From assembly GCA_036877525.1 (NCBI GenBank), contig JAZGTH010000065.1, positions 7,165,001 to 7,229,000 of the forward strand: a stretch of DNA of 64,000 bases. Direction: 5' to 3'. The translations under genes were made by a program, and so were the position numbers. The DNA comes from Chromobotia macracanthus (Eukaryota; Chordata; Actinopteri; Cypriniformes; Botiidae). The notes under the pieces are model-generated. The model had not been told where the DNA came from. It saw nothing but the letters and a program-made list of their open reading frames with translations, and did no database searches. Below, one piece after another: positions 1 to 13,134 of this stretch; the stretch's first letter is position 1; every line of letters begins with the position of its first letter.

Positions 1-1721
1 AACTGTCAACATTTTAAAGAATTATAATGATTATTCTGATTTAGGTCTATCCCCATCAATGTTAATAATTAGAGAAGATAGATGTAAATAATGCTGTTAT
101 GTACCTTATTGATCCAGGCCTCGAATACATTTAGTTCAGTGGTGAGGAACAAATCTGTAAGGAAAAAACATGTTTTATTAGTTATTTCTGAAAATGACCA
201 GGCTTCTTGCTTTGTTAATTCTCCTGTTAATCTGATTTAAGCAACTTGATTCATCATGGCATTGAATCCGACAGCCTTCACCAGAAGGTGGAAGTACAAA
301 TACAATTCTGAGCTATAGACCAGTGCCATCTTGCTGGCTGCATTGGCTACTTGTTTAGACCCGTCACAAAATATTGCTCGGTTAGAGTTTCAGACCGCGA
401 TCAAACGATTGAAAACTCAGGAAGAAAAAGAAACAGCAAGAAGATTATCACAAGAGGCCCTGGATGGAGTTTAAATCTGTTTGAAGCACACAAAGAAAGC
501 ATTGGCAAATGACTTTTCACAAAGGATACTGAATAAACAGAAAAGAACACAGTTTAAATACCTAAGCCAAGCAAAAAGAATGAGGCTATAGATTACACTG
601 TGATATATTAAACTCGACCTTAGCTATAAAACTGAACATAAGCTCAGTGTAAGCCATGTGCCACCTTTGGTGTGTCTCTGAAATACTGGCAATTTTAGAC
701 ATTCGATACATTGATGTTGCTTCTAACATCACAACTGAAACCTGCGTGATTTAATCTGTGGTGTGTCCTTCTCTCAATAACCAGAACACACCACATGTAT
801 TACCAAGCATGATTCTTCTGACAGACTTGATAGTGAGTTATTACACTGATTGGAACAGGCGAGTGGTGTAATTTTCTCTTGCTGTCAATGTTCTTTTTCC
901 TTTTGTGTTATGATGGCTTCATTTTGTAGGCCCGAATGTTGTTATGGAGATGGAGTAAGAGGTTTGTAACCACCCCATATTTATTTGTGTGAGATTTACA
1001 CCTTGTTCAAACGCAGCAGTCACATAAATGATGAAGGTGTGTGAAGGTAAGAAAACGCAATAAGACAGAAGAAACAGAGAAAGAGACTTAAATGGGACCC
1101 AGTGTTTTCTGTGTTCTTTTAAAATATGTTTGATGTTTTATGTAGCCCTAAGTCCTAAAGTCTGCCCACGCTAAAGAAAAACAGCTGTATACTAAAACAC
1201 AATTACAGCCAATCAGAACATGTTTGGTGTTTAATATACTGCTATGTGGAGTGGGATTTTGTTATGGGTGGGGCTATTCAATGCATTATTTATTAAGCAC
1301 AATTTTTCATCTCACAAACCCATTACTGCAGTGTGCATAGCATAGCCAATCAAAGCTGAGGACATTTACACAGAAGTCATACAGAATACAAGCAAGAAAC
1401 CAAAAATCTTGATAAAAATTGTAAGTGGACATTCTAAAGTTGGTCCCTTTAAGAGAAAATAGAAAAGGCTGCAGTGGAGCTTTAAAGTCAGTGTCATGGG
1501 GTGGGTCATGGCAGATGTTTTGAGCGATTAGGGCATCTGTGTTAGCGTTGACCTTTGAAGAGAAAAAAGATCAGATACTGAACTTGAGTTTGTGCTCCGG
1601 CTGTAAACTTGTGTCCTCTGCCCCTCATTTTTTCCCTTACTTTTGGAGATTCGCAAAAAAAACCTTTCTTTTCCAATCTCACTTTTCCAAATCTCATGCA
1701 AGCATGCAATCTCTTATCCTC

Positions 1722-1725
<4 letters not shown>

Positions 1726-1762
<37 letters not shown>
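1726..1762. repeat. (CT)n microsatellite
   Basis: About 14 uninterrupted CT units followed by a short impure CT tail. It causes spurious Ser-Leu and Arg-Glu open frames on the two strands. Confidence 0.95.
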
Positions 1763-1907
1763 GCCGGTGAAGTGGTGTTCTCTGTGGGAGTGGAGTGCTC
1801 ACTGGCAGTGGCTGATGAGGTGCGGAATAAACAGCTTCATTAATCAGACTTAGAGCACTGCCACCAGTACAGCTGGCTGATTACACGTAGATCTGTGTCC
1901 TCACATG

Positions 1908-1936
1908 CAGACATACATACACACACACACACACAC
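1908..1936. repeat. (CA)n microsatellite
   Basis: ACATACATA followed by about ten CA units. Confidence 0.9.
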
Positions 1937-2489
1937 TTTTCTTAGTTCATTGTCATATGGCACATCAGCCTTACGTAGACAGACAGTAAGTTTACTTCAA
2001 AGATTTTCTGCTGATGTGTAAAAAAGGCAGCTTTTAAAAAAGCCCTAATTCAAAGTGTCTAGAAATTCTCTGTACTTCCAAAGTTTTAAGTCTAACACAT
2101 TCAGCAGTCTGACAAGTAAAATGTTAGCAATGACCAATGTTCCCTCAAAATGTGTGCGTGGAGCCGTACACTTTTGATGCTGTCTCCACACTGAAGGAAA
2201 TCATGATGTCCAGAAGGCAGACTCTAATACGCAGAAAAAGCTATACATTTCTGGAATCAGGGCTAAATGAATAAACAGCTTTTTAACTTGAGTCCATCTG
2301 CATGTCCAACAATTTTCAATATGGAATCTAAGCTGTCAGAAAACGTATGTTAAAAAATACTGCAGGCAATTGTGCTTAATTTGGTAGAGATGAGGAGCAC
2401 ATCCTAAAAACGTTCATAGCACCATGCTGTAAACGCACTAAAGTCCTGCAGAATTATTGTTTTTTAAGTGAAAGTGACATATTTGTCAG

Positions 2490-2650
2490 ATATGGTAACC
2501 CATACCTGAAATGTGACTTCTGCATTTAACCCATCACTGGTGAGGAGTGAACACACACTGCAAGTCTTGAACACACACACACCCAGAGCAGTGGGCAGCA
2601 CTGCTGCACCCGGGGAGCAATCGGGGGGCAATAAAGGGCACTACCTGCCA
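2490..2650. repeat. Teleost interspersed repeat fragment
   Basis: The landmarks GCATTTAACCCATC, GAGCAGTGGGCAGC and CCGGGGAGCAATCGGGG occur in the order found in an abundant fish repeat I recognise but cannot name with confidence. The copy lacks the usual distal part. Class not determined. Confidence 0.55.
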
Positions 2651-5600
2651 GTTGCTACCTGCCAGCGCTACAAAGAACACTGGCAATGACACTGAAAGAA
2701 GTTTATGACTTACGTCTATTCCAGACAGTTTTGCCGTCCATCCTATTCCTACACTTTAATCCTATTCTTAATGCCCATTCCTACACTTTAATTTAATTGA
2801 ATGACTATATTCAGTCTAACTAGAACAGGTCAGCTAAACAAAGATGATGCTTCCACATTTTCTGAACAGAGCGCTTCAGCACTAAGTGAATTTTGTTCCT
2901 CAGATTTGAAAAAAATAACAGGAATTGTCTTACTTCCACCAACTTCACAAGCACCTATATATGTTAATGATCATTCAGTGTGTGAACTGCAGTGGCTAAC
3001 TGAACTATATGACTTTCAATTAAGCTTTCAGAAACTACTTTACTCACACTCAAGCTTTCAAAATGCCTATCAGGTTAAAGGGTTTTTTAAATCACATGCC
3101 TTTCAAGGCCAGTTCCGACCCTTTTCAACTGGTTGCTAGTACAAAGTTAACTAAAAGTATTTACAGCCTCAGAGCATGGTCAGTCAGCTTTCAAAGTCAG
3201 CAGTTCTTGGCCAGAAGCCCCAAGTTCTGGTTACACAACACTAACCAGAAACTACAGATCATTTATGCTTCTCAAGACTTAATTTGTTGTTAAAACAGGT
3301 AAAGCTCTCTTCTTGACAACCCAATAAAGTCACAGCTAGAAAAGCTTTCAAAACCACTGCTTTGGTGTGTTATTTTTGGAAGAAAATGCCAAATTAACTG
3401 TTAATAAGCAAATAAAGCACGTTGTGTTTACATCCCTCCATCGCTGCAGCTAAACTGCACAAAATGTAAGCAGAATCAGGTGTCCAATCAAATTGGTTAA
3501 TCAGAAGCGTTAGAAAACATAACAGGGAGTGACAGAGAGTAATGCGGGTCTCGGGCAATTAATTACATTAATTTAATTAAACATGCTGCAGTAATGTATT
3601 AATGTATGCTTTAATAACTGATCTTATTCATTTTATGCTCTCATTTCTTCAGTAACAGCAGGCAGTCCACTCCGTGGCTACCTGCCCACACATTCCCAGC
3701 ATGCTTTAGGAACATCTATAGAAACCCATGCATTTTTGTTGTTTTTTATTTCCCTTTTTGTCCTGACCCAGTTGGCATGGGACCTCCATTAAGACATTAA
3801 TATTTAAAAGGGAAGTCAATTAAATTATTAAGGCACACATTTTGATATGTCACGCAGGGTGGATTTGTAGAGATTGGGGAAGAAAGACTATAAACTGAGA
3901 AATTATTTGTGAATGTCTTTTGCATGTCAGTAAAGCTCTTATGATTACAAAGCACAGACCTACAGCTTTTGAAAAATCAAAGCAATAATAAGACATTTGT
4001 AGTACTAAAGTTGAAGTGCACTTATGTGATTAGGAATAACACAGATTAAATAAATAAATAGTTTTAAGTACCAACACACTTCCTGATGTAAGAGATGACA
4101 TGACCAATGGCAAAAGCCTCTTATAAGCATAAACTGCTGGTTCCACAAAAACACTTTGTGTGTTATTATGCAGGCTATATACAGCTTACCTTACAATCTA
4201 CAAAGCAATGTTGTGTTACAATTGCTGTGCCTCTATTTTCTGACACAAAAAAATCACTGTCATGTCACCAGAGGGGAAATGAGACAGATCTCATTTATCT
4301 TCCACAATCAAATGTAAAAACAACACGGCAACTGAAGAAAAGACAAAAGCGTCTGTAAAAGTGATTACGTAAGATTTCAAAGTGGAAAAACAACACTCAT
4401 AAAGCACTAAAAAAGAAAAAAGTAAGCACAGCAATTACAGGCGGGCCTGATGTGCTTACCATAGATAAACTAGCTTAAATGCACTGTAAATCGGAGAGAC
4501 CAAGAGTCTCAACAGGGCTTTGTATAGTCAGAAAGGGAATTTTATTCCAGCTATTTTTCTGCCGTTTTTTATTATGTCTAATGACAGCATTTAAATGAGT
4601 ACACAGTATGAAGCACAGCAGTGGCCCACAGCCTTTCAGCTGAGAAATGTTGAAGAATCACTCCATTTGTAAACTGCCTTTCCCAGGGCATTATGGGTAA
4701 CGGCAAAGAGGCAAGCAAAGACAGGCTCTCTGGAAAAGAGAAGACAAGCGTGGAGAGATGCGAGAACGTCTGTCTCCTGAACTACTTCAACGGCTGCTGC
4801 TCTCCTTTTCCAGCACCTGCTTATACAGAGCAATGAGAAGCAAGAAGAGACAGCAAAGTGAACGCGTTCAGTGACAGATGCACCAAAACACGAGGAAGAA
4901 TAAAAGGGAGTAAGAAAGACAGAAACGAGAGATAGAGAAACTGAGAAAGCGAGATCAATAAAACCGACCCAGTTCCTCTGAGACTATTCGCAGTACATTA
5001 TATTGTTTTGTAAGTTATGAAACCGATAACACCAAAAACATTTTTTTTAAGTACACGTTTAAATGCAATTAATCAGTCTTACCAAAGCATTGTGTACAGC
5101 TAAAAACACTCTATATTTTTATCTGTTACTTGTGATTAAAATGATTCTGTACAAGACTGTGTGACATGGAACATTATGTACTTCAAACAATTTTAAGGAT
5201 GGTAAAAGTTAAATTCTCTACAATAATATTCTTTATTGTAATATGTCTTGTTTAGTTGGCTTAATGTGAAAAACATTTCACAAATGTCGCTGCATGGAGT
5301 TCAAAAGAAAAACTTTCTAGCTTTCAAATGGCAAATTTAAGTAAAGTAAAAGTTTAAGTGAAGTTAAAGTTATCAGATGTCATTTTTAAATGTCAATAAT
5401 ATATCCAAACAATTGTAAACAACAATAGAATTTTAAGCAACTATAGAAATGTCATAAAATGCAGTCTTTCTGACGCAAAATTGTGTTCCAGTGAGTGTTC
5501 CAGTCCGCCTCAACACGTGAAAATTACTACATTAGGCAAAAATATACAACTGCATAACAACAGTCTTATTTTCAATATAATTGAATTCGATATGAAATAC

Positions 5601-5837
5601 TTTAAATGTCAGAAACTAAAATATATAACATATGTTAACCTTGTGTAGTAGTTGTCTGTAAAGCATTAATGGATGTGCATTTATGTTTTCAATTTTATTG
5701 AATTAATGACAGTGATATCAGGTGTGTGTATTAGACTTGTCCTGTAAATAACTCGATCTCAGCCTTAAACTGTTCTGCTTTGAGACTGTGTACTTATCTG
5801 AGTGAAAATGTTATTAATTATATATGTTATATATCCA

Positions 5838-6090
5838 AATGGGAACATTCCATTAGAACATTTTATTATTGTTTTTATAAACAGCTAGTTATAAACCCTA
5901 ACCCACTAACCCAAACATAAAATTTTCTGCATTTTTACAAATAAAAAATGTTATTTACTATGTTTTAATAACATTTTTACAACTGTGGATGTCCCTAAAA
6001 GGAGGTTTTGCTCAGATTTGTCAGGTTTTGATGACATTGGTTACAAACTTGCCCCCAGTATATGGTTAAATACACACACACACACACATA
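5838..6090. repeat. Dispersed repeat family A, copy 1
   Basis: The order GGGAACATTCCAT, CTAGTTATAAACCCTAACC, AATTTTCTGCATTTTTACA, GTCCCTAAAAGGAGGTTTTG and CAGGTTTTGATGAC is found reverse-complemented at 57253-57480 and, in part, at 50264-50390. It ends in a CA microsatellite (6071-6088). It resembles a common fish repeat with GGGGACA ends. Confidence 0.7.
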
Positions 6091-7205
6091 CATATAACTA
6101 ACAGATCTTTCACTTTGAAACTTCCTCTCTCTCACTGACACATCCTCTAAAGAGTCTCACAGTTTCTTCCATTCCTTTCACACAGTCTGCCTCTATCTTT
6201 CTCTCCCACTAAGACTTTTCCATTACCAAGCAAGGTTCCTAGTCAGGGGCCAAATGTTATGACTTTATGATAACAAGTAATGCTATTATTACAAGTAATC
6301 ATTATTTGCTAACACTGAGTGTAACACAATCGCAATGGACTTCGACTGCTGTTTTATTTCTATTCTCAGTTGTCAGCTATTACATATTCAGATTATAGTT
6401 GTTTGAAAAAATGTGTTTCATACATCTTTAATTCTGGAAAGGATAAGTACCAATTTCTCCTCTCTCCTGTTTGGCTTTTTACATGACTGAAGTAGGGACA
6501 TTCTCTAAAAGTGTGATTGCATGAGACTGCTAGCTTCCTTTACTGTTGCATTCCCATTTCACAAAGCATTAATACACAGCAGATGCCTGGATTCCCTGTC
6601 ATACCCATTGCTGATGAAAGGAGATCATGATGCATCTGGTCACAGGGAGCATCGCACCATCCATCTGTCAACTGGCAGGCCTATGATGTGGGTGCAATAT
6701 TTCAGCATGATCCGAATCCCAAATACTACTCTACAAGGAAGCGGTTACCATGCCAACAAAGAAGCATTATATATGGTACCATACACACAGAAACAAACAT
6801 ATAGCTCACCACAACGCAGACAGCAAGCTTGTGATCATTCTGTGCTTCTGTACATGAGATTTTTTTATCGTCTCTGCCAAACAATAAGCCAATATTCTAG
6901 AGCACTATTCAACCACAGCTCATTTAGTGTCTATGTGCCATTTAGGGACAGGTTTATCTGACATAATACCACAATAATAGACCAGTGTGGTGGAAAACCT
7001 CATTTAAATAATTGCATAGCAGTTTCAGTCTGCAGTCATCCGTACCAACAGAAATATAGTGAAAAATATAAATAGACTTAGGATTGGAATTTCGATCCAT
7101 CCAAAACTGAACACACACACACATATGTATATATACACACAGTTGTGTAAATCATTATATGATGCACTATGTGAACTGTATATGTATAGATATATACACA
7201 GTTAT

Positions 7206-7700
7206 GTGCAAGTTTCCACACCCATGGCAGAATCAGCAACATTTTAATCAGTTTGTAAGTGAAGATGTAGAATGCGTGTATGTTTCTTATTTAGTACTTC
7301 TGTGTTTAAGCTATTTCACATAACAGACATTTACATATATTCCACAATACAAATGATAACTGCATTTAAACAAATGACCCTGTTCAAAAGTTTATATCCC
7401 CCTGGGTTCTTAATATAGTGCATCCTCAATGATCAATGACTGTTTGTGTGTTTTGTGATAGTTGTGCTGAAGTGCTGCATTGTCCTCAGCAATAAATCTG
7501 CCCGTTAAAAAATCTTTGTGTTCTGCACATTCTTTGGGTTTCCAGTTTCTTTTGTGTATTTGAGGTGTTTTGACAGCAGCTTTATGATGTTGAAATTTAG
7601 CTTTTCACACAAACACCAATTTTGCAAAAGGTAAAAAGAGTGATGAATGTTCAGGAAGGCAACACACTACACTGAAAACCAAAGGGATATAAACATAACA
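7206..7700. mobile_element. Non-autonomous DNA transposon remnant
   Basis: Blocks such as TATTTAGTACTTCTG, ATTTCACATAACAGAC, ACCCTGTTCAAAAGTTTA, TTTGTGATAGTTGTG and TTTTGTGTATTTGAGG follow the order of an abundant element known to me from zebrafish-like genomes. No coding capacity is visible. It is divergent and probably old. Confidence 0.6.
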
Positions 7701-10700
7701 GACATGGTTGGTTTAACTTGTTATTTTGTCTTGTTGGAAATATAAATATTATTTACATAAGATATTAACATATTTCCCACAAGGCAATATAATAACAAGT
7801 AACATTTGAAGCTTACCTGCCCATGGTTCTTATTATAATGTCTCTAATAAGAAACAGGTTATATAGTATAACACCGTATTACACATAATAACAATCCACT
7901 GTGCACTTACCAACATGCCTGACAAGCTAGTCTTCAGACCAATTGAGTTAAGTGTGCATTCCAGGACCACTAAAACTCTACAATGGGAAAACCAGAACCT
8001 TACTTTCAGAACAACCTCAGAACCTAAAGCTCTTGCTGCCTAATCTATAAATTTTGGAAGAACACATGAAGCACTCTGAGGCTCTTCATGGGAACCTGTG
8101 GCTTTAGAAATCTTCTTCTTAGACACTAAAATCTACCACACAGAAGCTGGAGCTGTTGGCAGTCACGTGTAACATCTTTCTCCAGAGTAACAATGCTACA
8201 GGAACACACGCAAAGAGATTAAAGACAAAGAAAGAGTCAAGACCAATACAAACACACTCATGCCATAAATCTCAAGTGTGTCTGAAAACACCAAACATAC
8301 ACTTTCTCTCTATGCAAAGAGTCACATTTTAGGGTGAAAAGTGCGTATGTTAAATACAGAAGCCAGAGGAGAGTGTTTTTATGAAACAAAATGGGTAATT
8401 GGTGCTGATTGGTATTTAATTACAATGCATTCACAACTTTTGTGCTCTCATTAGTTCCAAACAATGCTGACATGCTGCATGCCGAATAATCTCCACTATC
8501 ATCTGCTCGTCTGCAGCGAGGCACTTCCTCTGCCTCTAAGGCATCATGCCGACAGAGACAGTGAAACCATTGTCTTCTCTCCCTACGTACTTGCACACTT
8601 CTGTAGATGTGAAGGCAAGGGCTGAAATTGGAAAGCTCAGCATAAAAAGGATGGAACGTTTGATAGGTTTCTATGTCTTAGTACAAAGACACAGATAGTC
8701 CATGCTCACTGCACAGCCTGATCTCAGCTTTATAACCACCATACAGATATACCATAGACAAAAAAACAGTGATATATGGCAGCTTTAAAGGGTTTATAAT
8801 CAGATTTTCAGCAACATAGATTTTGCTGCCCTGATACTCACATTTCAGATATTGAATTTTTTTTTCCACTATAATGTTATTCAGGGTTTTTATGCAGCAA
8901 CAAGATTCATGATTTAGTTTTTAGTCATTATTATTTTTAATTCTCTCTCTGCCCCTTAGAATTTAATAGGCTGTTTTTTTTTTGCTGCTGTGCCTTTAAG
9001 ACTTTTATGTAACCTCTGTTCACATGTTATGAGCAACAGCACTTTACTGCATTTATTCTCTGGCTGAGGCTTTGCTGTCGGGTCCGATACATTTTGCGCT
9101 TCCCATCACAGGCTTGCGCTGTGGGGACAGGCTCTTGCAGAACACGCACACAAACAAACACAAGCATCACGTATTCTGACAATGGAATGAAATGATCTGT
9201 GCTGATATGATCTTTCATCTGCTCGTTTCACATGCTTTGGAAGAATATGCATTGCAGCAGATGCGACACACAGACAGATACCAGCAAAACGCTTGGCAGA
9301 CATTTTCACAATCAGAAATAAAAAAATACATTAATTAAATAAACAAAATTCCCACGCAATTAAATTAAGTATTTTCAACAACAACAAAAAACAATAATTA
9401 GCTGGAACATATTTGTTGTAGTTTTGTTGTACAAACAACTAGATGCAACGGAATGAAAAGCAGTGAGCAAACTCTATTAAAAATATCAGAAACACTGCCT
9501 GTGTCTACCTGATAAAGTCACTCTACTTTAACATAGAATAAAAATAATACTACATTAGATTACTACATAAATTACACACTACATAAATTACTGTATGCAG
9601 CATACAGTAATAAATCAATAAAAATACATTTTAATTTAGGAGAGCAGTAAAGTTAAAAACTATATGGTTATATTATGTTGGATAAATAATTCTTAATTTA
9701 TAAATTTAAATTAATGTGTCTGGATCTGGACATCCAGTAATGGCCAATAAAATAGTCTCAATATACTCTCAATGCAACTGGAAAATTTTAATTGATGATA
9801 AAAAATCTAGTTGTGACAATCTGTTCTGAAACTGAGCTCCATTAGCTTATTTTAATTAACTAAATTGAACAAGCAGCAAAAATCAATATTTAGGAGTGCA
9901 CATTATACTTATCATTAGTTCTTCTGGTAACAATGGCATCTTCATCATGACTGGCCAAATTGCTAAAATCATTGACATCATTTAAATGTGTGCTTTCGTG
10001 TGTCAATGTATTTGGGATTCTGATGTCAGAGATTCAAAGAATTCAGAACAATTCTGTAAGTTACAGTGTTTCTATAACATTATAACCTCTTTTATTACAA
10101 GAGTTCAAGAGTTTCAACTCAGCTACTGCTTTAACATCGAACAATACTAACAAAATGAATCATGACATCAGTGCTAGCACCAGGCCAAAGAATCCTCCAG
10201 TCTGCAGTCTGTCTCACAGCATTAGAGGGCTCCTCCTCCCATATATCTTTTTGCTGATGCCTCAGAGTCTCTATCTTCAGTCTCCTGAAGGTTCAAAAGG
10301 TGGAGCGCTGCTGATTTGTACAGCTGTTATTCAGCCAACCAGCCAAGACATCTCTTATACCCTAGAGGGAATGATGAGATGATGAGCTAGGCTGTCCTTA
10401 CGGGTCGTCATGCTGTTGATGAGATCAGAAGATCAGAGCAGACCATCTTATGCTCCATATCAGCTCTCTGTCTCATGACAGGTGAATGAGACTTTGATAA
10501 AAAGGGTAAATGACAATATGTAATGTTCTCCAGTGAAAACAAGTGTGTGAAAATGACAATGACTCTAAACTGAGATGGAAGATCAAAGATAAAGGAACAG
10601 GAGGCATGTCATGTCTTTTCAATGGATGAGGCTCTATGTGGCTCTGCTGTCTTTCTCCTCTCTCCTCCAGTCCCCAGAGCACAGGACCTCATATGATATT

Positions 10701-13066
10701 ATCAGGAAAATGTCATGTCACTCTTCTGTGAAACTGATATTCTGGTCAAATGACATTCAGAGGGTGGACCTGAAGTACCTTTAGCTCCACAAATGACACC
10801 CTGAGCAGTGACATCGTCACTAAAGTAATATTCATAAGACACATGAATATTACATGTTGTGTCTCAAAGGAATGTTTCTTGCCTTAAGTGTGACAGGTTG
10901 CAAGTTTGAATCTTGCTTGACTAACAATTTTTTAAATAAACAAATTAAAATGGCATCTGTTTGCCTGCGGATGCATATCAGCAATGGTGACATAATTAGT
11001 TCACAATTACTGTGGATGAGAAATGTTGCTGCAATGCCCCAGTAAGCCTCATACTAAACACTACCACACTATGTTGTCTATGACCATTAACTAGAGAGAA
11101 GGTGTATCACATAATCACAGATATTGAGGGGGCTGACAGCTTAATTTTAAGATGTCAGCCCCAGAGTTTAAATTGTGAGGTTGACAGAGTTTAAATTGTG
11201 AGGATGAAGCCTGTTTATACAGTCTAACGATGCCTATGCATTCAGCCAACATGCGATTAAATTCTTGTAAACACTTCTTCCCAAATTCAAAATCAAAGTC
11301 ACTCCCTCTTTCTGGTTGAAGGCCACAGGCTATATCCAGTAAGATTAACACAGCATGGTTCACTAGAATCAGTGAAGCACACTATTCACTTCACACAGTC
11401 AGTAAGAGGGAAACAGAAGAGAAAGGGAGACAGAATATGAGAGAAAGCTGTCTTTTCTCAAGGTCAGTCCTTCATCAGAGTCATCTCTGCAAGAAGCCAA
11501 CACCATAAACATTACAGTCTCTTCTTGCTTTCTGATAACAAGCAAAGGAAAATGAAATAGGCTATAGAGTCCAGAAGAAAATCCAACTCTAGAATTACTT
11601 TAGAATACATAAACTGAGAGAAAGTGCAGAATGATAACACTGATTTAAAAGGTTCTTCTTGTAATCACTGAGTCTCAGCTTGTTAATAGCCTCAAGGTTC
11701 ATCTGTATTTTGTAGATCTAATTTGTAGTGGTTCCATGGCTAGGGAGTATTTCAAAGCCTGTTCAGAACATTCAATAGAATTATATAAATATTAAATGGA
11801 ATTAAACCTTAGAAGAAAAAATTATCAAACAGACAGTTGAGGAATGTATAGAGGAAAAGTCAAAGAGTGTCTAAGGGTTGGAGCAGGGTGTCAAATTCAG
11901 GTCAATAAAAAATGTAATGTAATGTATAAATAGATGCTGCAATAAGCCAATAAATCCACAGCATTTCTCTAAGCCTGTTTTAAAGCACTTCATTCATGAG
12001 CATGACAGCACTGGTAGAAAATGGAAAGATTCTATTCTGAGGGGATATAATCTTGTAAAACCATTACGAGAACAACATAGGTGCAGTGGAAGGGATTATG
12101 CCAACCCCACATAGTACTTATTTTATTTCTCTCACATTACACTGGCAGAGAGAGCAAGAGGAAAGCTGCCCAACATACTTCACTAACAAGCTTAGATGCT
12201 CAGGCCACTGAGAGCATTTTATGTATGAGTCTTTGTTTCTGTTTATATATAAGCCTGAAAAGCTTTTTCTAGGTACATGATGTGCAAATCTGAGGGATGG
12301 AGTAGTCTATTTCTCAAAAGCAAATGCTTAGGCATTGTAATAGTTCAAAAACCACAAAACATAATCTTAAATACACTTTGATTTTGTACAAAGCAGTTGT
12401 TTTGTGGAGCAGTAGCTCAAGTATGCGCAACCAAATTAAACGCTTAACTAAATGAAATGTGTAACTATTGCAAGCCACGTCCCAAAATGATGCCATTGGC
12501 TGAGCTATAAAGTGATGGTTATAAAGTAAATGTTGGGCTGAGTGGGCTGCTCAGAATATAAGCATCGGTTTTTAATAGTCAAAGCCACAACAATTAAATT
12601 ATTTGGGGGAAGTAAACACATATGAATGCCTTACTAATAGTTGCCACTACTTGTAGAAAGTATTTTGACAAATAAATGATATACTTCAGCTTTAAAAATG
12701 CCCCTACCGACATACCACATTTAAGGCATACAGGCCTGGAATAACATGAGGGTGACTAAATAGTGACAGAATTTAAAGTTGTAAAGTGAAACTGTTACTT
12801 TAAACTGTGCAAATTTTGAATAGTACAACAGTGTATGTCTGCTAGTTTAAGTACAATATGCACCCAATAAATGTGCCACTGACTCTATTTATGTTCTGCA
12901 CTGAGTACGAGTGCAGTTTCTGAATATGAGTTGAGAATGTCTGTGAAAACACACAAACATAACTCATTTAATCACAATAACAGTTTTTAATAAGCACCCC
13001 AAGCACAAACAAAATGCCAAAAAAACAGCGTGGGTGGATAAAATTAGCCCTAGGGTGGCTGAGAGT

Positions 13067-13069
<3 letters not shown>

Positions 13070-13132
<63 letters not shown>
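13070..13132. repeat. (GA)n microsatellite
   Basis: About 31 uninterrupted GA units. Confidence 0.97.

Positions 13133-13134
<2 letters not shown>

Noticed and set aside
2700..2760. Possible itfg1 exon on the minus strand ending before GTAAGT near 2716
   Set aside because: The short frame before the donor does not match any Itfg1 segment I know, and no acceptor with a matching phase was found.
5890..5915. Telomere-like CCCTAACCC sequence
   Set aside because: Only two imperfect units, and the same stretch occurs in repeat family A, so it is part of a dispersed repeat.
11115..11363. 82-codon minus-strand open frame rich in Cys and Leu
   Set aside because: No recognisable domain, no splice-site support, and it lies in a long intron; likely chance.
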